From assembly GCA_002245855.1 (NCBI GenBank), contig NOUX01000003.1, positions 526,314-590,313 on the forward strand: a DNA stretch of 64,000 nt. Reading direction: 5' to 3'. The DNA is from Sphingobacterium cellulitidis. GTDB lineage: Bacteria; Bacteroidota; Bacteroidia; Sphingobacteriales; Sphingobacteriaceae. Shown piece by piece: positions 47,218 to 55,500 of the stretch. Under the pieces are notes generated by a model. That model was not told the DNA's origin and made no database searches. It saw only the letters and a list, made by a program, of their open reading frames with translations. Numbering within the stretch: position 1 is the stretch's first letter; each line of letters starts with the position of its first letter. A program made the position numbers and the translations under genes.

Positions 47218-47930
47218 TATGTTTTGAATTAAAATTGTTCATGTACTTATGTTAAATTAATTAAATTATATTAAATATAAAAAATTAGAAAATTTCAATA
47301 TTAAGATTTTAATTATTCTAAAGACGATTTCTCAGACAATAAAATTTTACAAAATTGAATTTTATTTGTATTTATTATAAAATAAAGCATTGATAATCAG
47401 TGTTGAGCACTTTTTGTATCGAAATATTCACAATTAAATAAAATACACAACTCCCCTAATTTCTATCAACATAACCTCAAATAATTCCCTCCTTATTCAA
47501 AACATCATTAATACTAAAATCAATTATAAATTTACTTTTAATTGCATTTTTTTAGGTAAGCGAAAGCCATTTTAGCACTATTAAACCTATAATCCCCATC
47601 ATAATTTGAATAATATTAACTAATTCAAAAAATAATCCTATCGCCTTAGGACAGCTTAAAAATCCCTTCAAATACTCAATATTTCTTAATAATTTAAGAC
47701 TATGAATTGAAAATTTGAAAAATTAATTGCTAACAGAAAGTTAGTTCTAGCAATTTTAGTCTTATTATCAGTTTTAGCTATTTATAGTTTAAGTTATATG
47801 GTAGGCGTATTTACTTATCATATTACAAATTAAGGCTTAATTTAATGTAGGGATTAGTTTAAACGATCTATTGATTAAAAGCTATTAATTCAATTTAATG
47901 AACCAATCAATTTGAAATCTCATAAAAAAC
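47218..47930. other. AT-rich junction region with decayed coding fragments
   Basis: About 710 bases without an intact gene. Two short frames encode membrane-like peptides without an acceptable ATG. On the plus strand, 47711-47833 reads KFEKLIANRKLVLAILVLL and onward. On the minus strand, 47552-47671 (TTG start) reads LSCPKAIGLFFELVNIIQI and onward. They may be remnants of small genes. TTTTGTATCG at 47412-47421 repeats the mnmE 3'-end sequence and could mark the island edge. Confidence 0.4.
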
Positions 47931-48368
47931 ATGAAGAATCTAACCCTAGTATTCCTCCTTTTACTTTGCTCAAAATCCTATGGACAAATTGATTCGACTT
48001 TAATTTTCAGAAAAGCTGACAACATCATAAGATTGATTGAAAATAATAACATTGATTCCCTAATAATTAATAGTACAGAGTCAATTAAATGCATTCTATG
48101 TGACGAAGTTGGATTAGAGAAAAACATAGATTCTAAAACATTCTTTACCCAAAAGATGCATGAAATTTTTACTCCAGAATTAGTTTCCAAGTTAAAGAAA
48201 GCTCCAAAGTCTATTGCAAGGCAAATTGAACCAGCTCCTTCATATATAGTGTATTATAAATTTATTTTAAAAGATGAAATTGCTCCAAGCCATGGAGGTG
48301 TCGACTTTGGAATTTGGTTAGATATTAATAATAATTTGAAATTTACTGCAATTGATACTATTCCTTAA
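47931..48368 (+). CDS. small secreted hypothetical protein
   Basis: 145 residues. Signal peptide MKNLTLVFLLLLCSKSYG, then a soluble domain with one CILC pair (ESIKCILCDEVG), IFTPELVSKLKKAPKSIARQ, PAPSYIVYYKFILKDEIAPSHGG and FGIWLDINNNLKFTAIDTIP. The overall shape (a helical start and beta end with W/F strands) resembles small NTF2-like periplasmic proteins of Bacteroidota, but no family is claimed. Alone on its strand. Confidence 0.65.
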   Translation: MKNLTLVFLLLLCSKSYGQIDSTLIFRKADNIIRLIENNNIDSLIINSTESIKCILCDEVGLEKNIDSKTFFTQKMHEIFTPELVSKLKKAPKSIARQIEPAPSYIVYYKFILKDEIAPSHGGVDFGIWLDINNNLKFTAIDTIP

Positions 48369-48553
48369 GGAATTTTATCTACCTACCTCCTACCCATTTT
48401 GATTTAGATCTTATTAATTCCCCTACTCTCCTATTATATTCTCAACTCAAATAATTTTACCTCTACCAACCACTTTAAAAGAAAATCAAAACTATACTTT
48501 TAAGGAATAAATATCCTACACAACCTTTTTTTTAGAACCTCTAATAATATAAT

Positions 48554-48590
48554 AAAACCTTATCTCCCATTAAAGGAAAAATAAGGCTTT
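48554..48590. terminator. weak bidirectional terminator
   Basis: AAAACCTTAT (48554-48563) pairs with ATAAGGCTTT (48581-48590), followed by TTTTTT on the plus strand, and by TTTTA on the minus strand. Confidence 0.5.
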
Positions 48591-48611
48591 TTTCGCTTCG
48601 TATATCCCTAA

Positions 48612-49913
48612 CTATTTCATTTTAATAAAATACAATCTATTCCTATCTACATTTTTTGTAATTGGAAGAATTTTCTGTGCAAATCCACTATTTCCATTAT
48701 CAACAACCCCAAAATCATCATCATTAGAAATTACTAGAATATTTCCTTTAAGCATTGTTAAGCCCTCTGCCTTATCATGAGGATAAACTTCAGATAGGTC
48801 TTTCAATAAATCAATCGCTAAAGTTTTTGTTACAGGTGTGATGCCAGCAGCAGCCAATCCAGATTGATCTTTTAGCTCTTCAACAGTTTTACCATTGAAC
48901 AATTTCCCCGTTGTTCCATTGGAGGCATCAGAAATATCAGTCGCTTTGCTAATATCTATTTTGAATACTTTTTTGAAAAGAGCCGGCTTACTTGTATCTC
49001 CTCCATAGAGTCCATCCCTTTCCAAGGTTAAAAAAGTCGTATTACTTAATGCCAAAATTTCACTAACGCCTGTTAGCGAAGGATTATCCATCAAGTATGC
49101 ATATTGTTTTGTTGTTCCAGTTGCGATTTCAAAGGTTAAGATTCGGATAACCACGGAACCGGATACAGCAGCTGAACTAGGATTATACAACGGCGATTGC
49201 ATAATTCCGACCAAAGTTTTACCATCTGGGGTAATCGTTAGCCCTTCCATGCCTCTATTAGCACGACGGTTTGCAAAGACCGCAGGAATCTTACGCCCAC
49301 CAAAGCCCGTCCCAAATGGGTTGATACGCTCAATAGTTTTGCCATTAGCATCCGTATGAACAATATGTGGTCCGTATTCATCCGAAATCCAGAATGATCC
49401 ATCAGCCGCAATAACCAAACCTTCTGAGTCAATTCCATCAGCTGAAGTAGCTAATTGCTTTCCTGTCAAATCGTATGGAACTTCTCCGGTAGAACCCATT
49501 CCAATAGGGTTTGGAAGTCCATTTAACTTTACACCTTTTTCGTTTTTCAATTCAATGACCTTCTCCAAAACCAATTTTCCATCTTTCAATCTGAATTTTC
49601 CAATTTGCGGTGCAAAGTCTGCTTTTCCAATAATAATAGAAGTTTTTGCTTGGCCCGCCACATTGGAGCCTCGGTCCGTCATCATGTAAAATACTTCCGG
49701 ATCATTGGGGTCAGCAGCAACTGCCGAACCAAATCCGCCATTATAGACTTTCACACCTTCAGCGGTAGTCATTAATACATTCGGCGTTTCAACTTCTGCC
49801 ATTGCAGGGTAGTTTACAACTTTGGTCTTGTTGGGATCTTGATCTTTTTTACAAGATGTTAAAGCTGCGATTAAGGTTAACGCAGTCGTTAGTGTGAAGA
49901 TTTGCTTTCTCAT
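48612..49913 (-). CDS. phytase-like (esterase-like activity) lipoprotein
   Basis: 433 residues from ATG 49913 (a TTG just upstream is less likely). Lipoprotein signal MRKQIFTLTTALTLIAALTSC with the lipidated Cys, then a beta-propeller-like phytase-like domain: VKVYNGGFGSAVAADPNDPEVFYMMTDRGSN, DSEGLVIAADGSFWISDEYGPHI, GMEGLTITPDGKTLVGIMQSPL, LTLERDGLYGG and KAEGLTMLKGNILVISNDDDFG. These match the esterase-like activity of phytase family. Periplasmic or surface lipoprotein, substrate probably a phosphate ester. Confidence 0.85.
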   Translation of the reverse strand: MRKQIFTLTTALTLIAALTSCKKDQDPNKTKVVNYPAMAEVETPNVLMTTAEGVKVYNGGFGSAVAADPNDPEVFYMMTDRGSNVAGQAKTSIIIGKADFAPQIGKFRLKDGKLVLEKVIELKNEKGVKLNGLPNPIGMGSTGEVPYDLTGKQLATSADGIDSEGLVIAADGSFWISDEYGPHIVHTDANGKTIERINPFGTGFGGRKIPAVFANRRANRGMEGLTITPDGKTLVGIMQSPLYNPSSAAVSGSVVIRILTFEIATGTTKQYAYLMDNPSLTGVSEILALSNTTFLTLERDGLYGGDTSKPALFKKVFKIDISKATDISDASNGTTGKLFNGKTVEELKDQSGLAAAGITPVTKTLAIDLLKDLSEVYPHDKAEGLTMLKGNILVISNDDDFGVVDNGNSGFAQKILPITKNVDRNRLYFIKMK

Positions 49914-49916
49914 CAA

Positions 49917-50218
49917 TATAGCTTAATAAATTGGCACAAATAAAGATGTTGAACATGAAGCAAATGTTAAGTAAAGGTGAATTTTTTATCTCTTATTGAT
50001 AAATTATTACAAATTGATTTACTTATCGAAAGATTAGATAATTTGAATTGGATATTCTTCAAAATTATGAATTGAAAATATTGAATTAATTGAGCATTAA
50101 TTCGTTTCCCCTCTATCCTTTTCCTTCCCTATTTCCTTCCCCAAAAAGATTTTATCACGATTAATTTTGAGTAATTGGCAAAAATACTTACCTTATTTTC
50201 CATATACTGACAAAACCT
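49917..50218. other. intergenic region, nothing recognised
   Basis: About 300 AT-rich bases between the divergent lipoprotein and MaoC genes. I see promoter-like AT stretches but no clear consensus box, hairpin or gene. Confidence 0.5.
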
Positions 50219-50680
50219 ATGATAGTTATAAATAATTACGAGGAGTACAAGACTTATGAAGGCAAGGAATTAGGGCTTTCTGAATGGCATCTAATCGATC
50301 AACCACAAATCAATTTATTTGCAGATGCGACCTTGGACCATCAATGGATCCATGTTGACCCTGAGAAATCAAAAACTGATGGCCCATTCGGAACTACCAT
50401 TGCACATGGCTATCTAACACTTTCCCTGATTCCGCATCTATGGAAACAGATCGCTGACGTTAGAAATGTGAAGATGGAAATCAACTATGGAATAGAAAAT
50501 CTGAAATTCGGGCAACCTGTAAAAGTTAATACTCGTGTTAGATTACATGCCTTAGTAAAATCAATTCAAAATCTTCGTGGAACAGTTAAAGCTACAATCC
50601 AAGCTAAACTTATAAGTGAAGAATCTGAAAAACCAGTTTATGTAGGGGATGTAATCTTCCTTTACAGCTTCCATGATTAG
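50219..50680 (+). CDS. MaoC-family (R)-specific enoyl-CoA hydratase
   Basis: 153 residues forming a hot-dog fold. The MaoC active-site motif is present: INLFADATLDHQWIHVDPEKSKTDGPFGTTIAHGYLTLSLIPHL (Asp and His as catalytic residues, residues about 30-73). It hydrates trans-enoyl-CoA thioesters in fatty-acid metabolism. It is monocistronic with its own terminator. Confidence 0.92.
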   Translation: MIVINNYEEYKTYEGKELGLSEWHLIDQPQINLFADATLDHQWIHVDPEKSKTDGPFGTTIAHGYLTLSLIPHLWKQIADVRNVKMEINYGIENLKFGQPVKVNTRVRLHALVKSIQNLRGTVKATIQAKLISEESEKPVYVGDVIFLYSFHD

Positions 50681-50701
50681 CTTCTAACAAGGAATAAATA
50701 T

Positions 50702-50742
50702 AAAGGGATTTCAAAACTTCAATTTGAAAATCCCTTTTCTTT
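50702..50742 (+). terminator. terminator of the MaoC gene
   Basis: AAAGGGATTT (50702-50711) pairs with AAATCCCTTT (50728-50737), with further pairing inside, followed by TCTTT. Confidence 0.75.
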
Positions 50743-50865
50743 ACCAATGCTTTCCATAACCTATTATTAATACTCTAATTTAGATTCCGGTTAACCGTAA
50801 ATTTTACTCTCTCTAATCCTTATTTTTAAAGAATTATATGAACTAAAAATTGTTTACCCCATCCC

Positions 50866-52230
50866 ATGTTAAATCAAACCCAATCCAAATTATTAAAGGA
50901 TCTAGCTATCGCTCATGATCGGCTTGTTGATTTAAACATAGCGTATACCGATAACTACACTGGGGAATTGGGGGAGTATTATGCAACCAAAGTATTAAAC
51001 CTGACCAGGTATTCCAGAAGTACAAAAGGTGCCGATGCCTATGATGCGAATAATCGAAGGTATCAGATCAAGGCTAAGGTGGTAAAATCGAATTACAGCG
51101 CACATACTATAAAAAGTTTAAACCCCCAATTATTTGACTTCTTAACCATTGTTCATCTGAATGAAAATTTTGAACTAATAGCAATTTATCAATTTGAAAG
51201 CCATCCAGAATTAACAACGATAAGGCTATCCCGATCTGGAGATTATAGCAAACAGAAGATCGATATTTCGAAGTTTAAATTATTAAAGGAAGATAGTATT
51301 GCTATTCAAACTTTCAACAAAGTTTATCAAAAGGTCATATCCTTAGGGTTTTTGGATAGTTCGAATGTGGTGGGTAAAGTTGGGGAATTAATGGCAGCAA
51401 AAAAGCTCAATTTACAGTTGGCAAGCAGCCGTACTCAAAAGGGATATGATGCAATTGACTCGTATGGCAAAAAATATGAGATAAAAACAAGAAGGGTTTA
51501 CGACTCTATACGACGCATTGCTGAGAATCGCCGAATTAATAATTTAGTAGGTAAAGAATCGGATTATTTAATTATTGTAGTATTGGATTACGAATTCCAA
51601 TGCGCAGGAATGTGGTTGTTGGAACCTAAAAACATTATTAATCCAAAATCAGCAAATCTAAAAATTGTAAATACGACCATAGGTGTAAAAAGTATAGTTC
51701 CTAGTAAGGTATCCTATTTAAAGGATCGGGAGCCATTTGAAATCCCTGTGAAATCAAGGGGAAGAGCTAAAAATACAGCTCCGAAAACGGAAAAAAATGC
51801 TAGACCAAAAACAGTCAAGAAAGAAGCCAAACCATCGAAAAAATATCCTGCTTATCTTTTCGTCCTTCCGACTATGTTTATTTTTTACTTTTTTATTAAG
51901 CCGAATTATCCAAGGGAGGAAGCTATATATTATTATATTGGGATTGGTTTGATTGCATTTTATTTCTATCGAAAAGCCAATGCTAAACCTAGGGATATTG
52001 AGGACTTAAAGACTCTTTTACGTGTTAAAACCGCAACAGATAAAAAGAAAGAACAGGCAGCCCCTATTCCTACCGAAACTGTTTACAAGAACTATTATAT
52101 CAAAAATAATGTGCGGATAAATAAGGTTGAAAAACCGGCTCCCAAAATTAATTCCAGAAGGGATGATATTCCTTGGGAATGTGATTGTGATCCATTAAAT
52201 GGTTGTGACTGTGATCATCGAGATTGCTAA
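50866..52230 (+). CDS. membrane protein with tandem nuclease-fold-like domains and Cys-rich tail
   Basis: 454 residues. Two related blocks: GELGEYYATKVLNL ... GADAYDANNRRYQIKAKV (about 33-110) and GELMAAKKLNL ... GYDAIDSYGKKYEIKTRRV (about 173-245). Each has the Glu, then G-x-D-A-x-D, then Y-x-I-K order typical of PD-(D/E)XK-type nuclease folds. Block 2 keeps the E-x-K acid (YEIK); block 1 has Q-x-K (YQIK), so it is probably inactive. A basic linker (about 295-326), two hydrophobic segments (about 329-345 and 354-370) and a Cys-rich tail (CDCDPLNGCDCDHRDC) follow. Function unknown. Confidence 0.7.
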   Translation: MLNQTQSKLLKDLAIAHDRLVDLNIAYTDNYTGELGEYYATKVLNLTRYSRSTKGADAYDANNRRYQIKAKVVKSNYSAHTIKSLNPQLFDFLTIVHLNENFELIAIYQFESHPELTTIRLSRSGDYSKQKIDISKFKLLKEDSIAIQTFNKVYQKVISLGFLDSSNVVGKVGELMAAKKLNLQLASSRTQKGYDAIDSYGKKYEIKTRRVYDSIRRIAENRRINNLVGKESDYLIIVVLDYEFQCAGMWLLEPKNIINPKSANLKIVNTTIGVKSIVPSKVSYLKDREPFEIPVKSRGRAKNTAPKTEKNARPKTVKKEAKPSKKYPAYLFVLPTMFIFYFFIKPNYPREEAIYYYIGIGLIAFYFYRKANAKPRDIEDLKTLLRVKTATDKKKEQAAPIPTETVYKNYYIKNNVRINKVEKPAPKINSRRDDIPWECDCDPLNGCDCDHRDC

Positions 52231-52269
52231 TAGATAGATTCAGTGAACCCAAGAGCATTAACCTTCAAA

Positions 52270-52719
52270 TTATCCCTTATCTTCTCTGCTATTTAAGTAT
52301 AAACAATAGGAATTCCAACTTGAAGAATAATTATCTTCCAAATACCAATCCAAACGCTTTCTGTTGATGGTTTGATTATTAAAATGTGTGCCATATAGTG
52401 ACATGGATTGATCACTTTCCTGAGCTAACCAATTTTCAAATTCAGAATCTGTATCAAAGCTTGCAACAATGGGATTAGGTCCATAACCATCATTGACCAC
52501 ACCAAGTAAATAAACCTGATTTATATAAAATATGCCTAGTCCACAATAATCACGATGTGAAAAATGAAGGCCTTCATATTCGCCAGGATTTTGTTTGAGT
52601 TTATGACAAATCTTGTTTGCCAACTCACTGCCATATAAGGAATTATCTAGATCTTGATAAATAATTGATTCAGAAGTATTTAAGCTCTCGATTTTTATTT
52701 TTGGAATTTCCAGTTTCAT
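52270..52719 (-). CDS. hypothetical protein
   Basis: 149 residues from ATG 52719; a TTG at 52764 would add 15 poorly conserved-looking residues. No signal peptide or membrane segment. Visible features: LHFSHRDYCGLGIFYINQVYLLGVVNDGYG, DTDSEFENWLAQESDQSMSLYG and NRKRLDWYLEDNYSSSWNSYC. The C-terminal stretch resembles proteins of the SMI1/immunity type found in Bacteroidota only loosely; I do not assign it. Confidence 0.55.
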   Translation of the reverse strand: MKLEIPKIKIESLNTSESIIYQDLDNSLYGSELANKICHKLKQNPGEYEGLHFSHRDYCGLGIFYINQVYLLGVVNDGYGPNPIVASFDTDSEFENWLAQESDQSMSLYGTHFNNQTINRKRLDWYLEDNYSSSWNSYCLYLNSREDKG

Positions 52720-52907
52720 AGATTGCAATTTAAGACCTCTTTTTAATAACAATATTCTATCCAAATTATTTGAAATGTATTAGAATATTTTATGAATTCA
52801 AAATAGAGCTGCTTAAGACCTTTCCATTTTAATACTAAATAGATTATCAAACATTAAAAGTTGTCGATTGTTGGGCCTTATAATGAAAATGATTTATTCT
52901 ATGCCCA

Positions 52908-53924
52908 ATGCTGATGCTAGAATTTAGGAAAGAAGGTATTTATTGTCCTCAGGGAAGGTTTTATATTGACCCATGGCTGCCGGTGGATTACGCTATTATC
53001 ACTCATGCTCATTCTGACCATGCTCGAATAGGCATGAAAAAATATCTATGCCATAAATTGACGGCCCCTATATTGAAACTAAGACTTGGCAAAGATATTA
53101 AAGTTCAGACTCTGGAATACGCCGAGACCTTAATCATAAATTCAGTTAAGGTTTCTTTATTTCCTGCAGGTCATTTAATAGGTTCGGCCCAAGTTCGATT
53201 AGAATCTCAGGGCAAAGTAACGGTTGTCTCAGGCGATTACAAAATACAGGATGATGGATTATCAACCCCTTTTGAGCCTGTGATTTGCCATGAATTTATT
53301 TCAGAGAGTACCTTTGGGCTTCCTATTTACAATTGGCTTCCTGTCAGTCAGATAAATCAAAACCTCAGAGACTGGGTAGCTCATAACAAAAGAAATGGAA
53401 TCAACTCAGTCATCATAGGCTATGCCTTAGGAAAAGCTCAACGAATCATGAAGGCTTTAGAAGGCTACCAAGACCTGTATGTTCATTATGCAATCTCTAA
53501 AATCAATACAGCATTTATTAATAGCGGAATTACACTTCCCGCTTATAAGGACATAGATTTTAATAATCGTCCGAAGGACCTGAAAGGTGAAATTATTATT
53601 GTTCCTCCCTCCTTATTTGGTTCCAATATGTTAAAAAATATTCCAAATGCACAGACTGCCATTTGCTCTGGCTGGATGCAAGTCCGTGGAGCTAGACGCT
53701 GGCGAAGTGCAGATGCTGGATTTGCAATCAGCGACCATGCGGATTGGTCTGGATTACTGACAGCAGTGAAGGAAAGCCAGGCAGAAAAAGTTTATGTAAC
53801 ACATGGATTTAAATCAGTATTCGCCAGATACTTAAATGAAATAGGCACCGAAGCTGAAGAAATAACAACCGCATTTGGAGTCGAGGAAGAAACGGATGAA
53901 AACCTAATCAAGGAACAACAATGA
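52908..53924 (+). CDS. ligase-associated DNA exonuclease (MBL/beta-CASP type)
   Basis: 338 residues. Metal site THAHSDHAR near residue 30 (HxHxDH), FPAGHLIGSAQV and VVSGDYK as further ligands, FISESTFGLPIYNW, VIIGYALGKAQRIM and late SDHADWSGLL and VYVTHGF. These are the features of the ligase-associated exonuclease encoded beside bacterial ATP-dependent DNA ligases, acting in DNA repair. The ligase gene overlaps its 3' end by 4 bases, so they are co-expressed. Confidence 0.92.
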   Translation: MLMLEFRKEGIYCPQGRFYIDPWLPVDYAIITHAHSDHARIGMKKYLCHKLTAPILKLRLGKDIKVQTLEYAETLIINSVKVSLFPAGHLIGSAQVRLESQGKVTVVSGDYKIQDDGLSTPFEPVICHEFISESTFGLPIYNWLPVSQINQNLRDWVAHNKRNGINSVIIGYALGKAQRIMKALEGYQDLYVHYAISKINTAFINSGITLPAYKDIDFNNRPKDLKGEIIIVPPSLFGSNMLKNIPNAQTAICSGWMQVRGARRWRSADAGFAISDHADWSGLLTAVKESQAEKVYVTHGFKSVFARYLNEIGTEAEEITTAFGVEEETDENLIKEQQ

Positions 53925-55498
53925 AAGTTCTAGCGAAGTTGATTAATGCGCTCGACAGCAGCAATAAAACCAATAGTAAAATATTGGCTATTGAAGAATT
54001 TCTCGCGGAATCGACAGAATTGGATAAGTATTGGTTTATGCGTCTTTTTACAGGAAAGAGACCTCGACGTTCTGTCAAAACCTCCATCTTACGCCATCTC
54101 TCAGTGCAATACTGCCAAATCCCTGAATGGCTCTTTCAAGAGTCCTATACTACAGTAGGTGACCTCGCTGAAACCATTGCTTTAATCATCCCTCCTGCCC
54201 AACATACTGCTGATAAGAGCCTGAACCAATGGATGCAAGAAATAATTGCTCTGAATGGAAAATCAGAAAATGAAATCAACGATTACATCATATCTTCTTG
54301 GGAAAGCTTAGGACAAACTGAAAGGTTTGTTTTCAATAAGCTCCTTGGGAGCAGTTTTAGAATTGGTGTATCTTCAAAAACCTTGATTAATGCTTTTGCA
54401 AAATATTATGATTTAGATCCCAATCTGGTAGCCCATAGTATGATGTCGGAATGGAATCCGGACCAACTTTCTTTCAAAGAATTTATTAGCGGAGACCATA
54501 TCAACATTAATCTTTCAGTTCCTTATCCTTTTTGCCTTGCAAATCCTCTTACTCAAGATTTAGAAAGTTTGGGAACAGAAAATGATTGGCAAGTAGAGTA
54601 TAAATGGGATGGTATCCGTGGTCAGGTTATCCGACGAGATGGCGAGACTTTTATTTGGTCCCGGGGCGAAGAATTAGTAAATGAACAATTTCCAGAATTA
54701 TTGGAAGCATTAGAATCCCTCAATATAGATTTTGTGATTGATGGCGAAATTGTACCCTATGAAAACAATGCTGTCATGAGCTTTAATCAATTACAACGTA
54801 GACTTAATCGAAAGAATATTTCTAAAAAAATGATGGCAGAGGTGCCAATAAAATTTATTGCCTTCGATATTTTGGAATTAGAACGTCAGGATATTCGAAC
54901 AAAATCCTTAAGGGAAAGGCGCAAAATATTGGAAGATCTTCTATTCAATTTGAACCTAAAGAACTATCTTTTATCAGAAATTATAACGTTTAAGGACTGG
55001 AATACTCTCGATAAAATTCGCCAATCTTCAGCGAATATCAATGCTGAAGGATTAATGTTAAAAGCTAAGGATTCGGCATATCAGGTGGGAAGAAAAAAAG
55101 GATTCTGGTGGAAATGGAAAATCGACCCAATGAGCATAGATGCTGTTTTAATTTATGCCCAACGGGGAAGTGGTCGTAGAAGTGGGCATTATACAGATTA
55201 TACATTTGCCGTAAAAGACGGAGAAAAACTTGTAACCATTGCCAAAGCTTATTCAGGACTTAGTAATGTGGAAATTGCTGAAGTCAGTAAGTTCGTCCGT
55301 GAGAATTCCTTGGAAAAATTCGGACCTGTCCGCACCGTAAAACCAGAATTAGTATTTGAAATCGCCTTCGAAGGAATTGCAGCCAGTAATAGACACAAAT
55401 CAGGCGTCGCTCTTCGATTCCCACGTATTGTACGCTGGCGAAAAGATAAACTCCCCTCAGAAATTGATGATATTCAAGAAATTAAAAAACTGATCTAA
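53921..55498 (+). CDS. ATP-dependent DNA ligase
   Basis: 525 residues. N-terminal helical domain (about 1-200), adenylation domain with the nucleophilic Lys in VEYKWDGIRGQ, motif III FVIDGEIVPYE, motif IV INAEGLMLKAKDS and motif V GFWWKWKIDPMSIDAVLIYAQRG, and an OB domain ending ASNRHKSGVALRFPRIVRWRKDK. It seals nicks with ATP and works with the upstream exonuclease. The third and fourth usual members of this repair module (an Lhr-type helicase and a PdeM phosphoesterase) are not next to it. Confidence 0.94.
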   Translation: MKVLAKLINALDSSNKTNSKILAIEEFLAESTELDKYWFMRLFTGKRPRRSVKTSILRHLSVQYCQIPEWLFQESYTTVGDLAETIALIIPPAQHTADKSLNQWMQEIIALNGKSENEINDYIISSWESLGQTERFVFNKLLGSSFRIGVSSKTLINAFAKYYDLDPNLVAHSMMSEWNPDQLSFKEFISGDHININLSVPYPFCLANPLTQDLESLGTENDWQVEYKWDGIRGQVIRRDGETFIWSRGEELVNEQFPELLEALESLNIDFVIDGEIVPYENNAVMSFNQLQRRLNRKNISKKMMAEVPIKFIAFDILELERQDIRTKSLRERRKILEDLLFNLNLKNYLLSEIITFKDWNTLDKIRQSSANINAEGLMLKAKDSAYQVGRKKGFWWKWKIDPMSIDAVLIYAQRGSGRRSGHYTDYTFAVKDGEKLVTIAKAYSGLSNVEIAEVSKFVRENSLEKFGPVRTVKPELVFEIAFEGIAASNRHKSGVALRFPRIVRWRKDKLPSEIDDIQEIKKLI

Positions 55499-55500
55499 TT

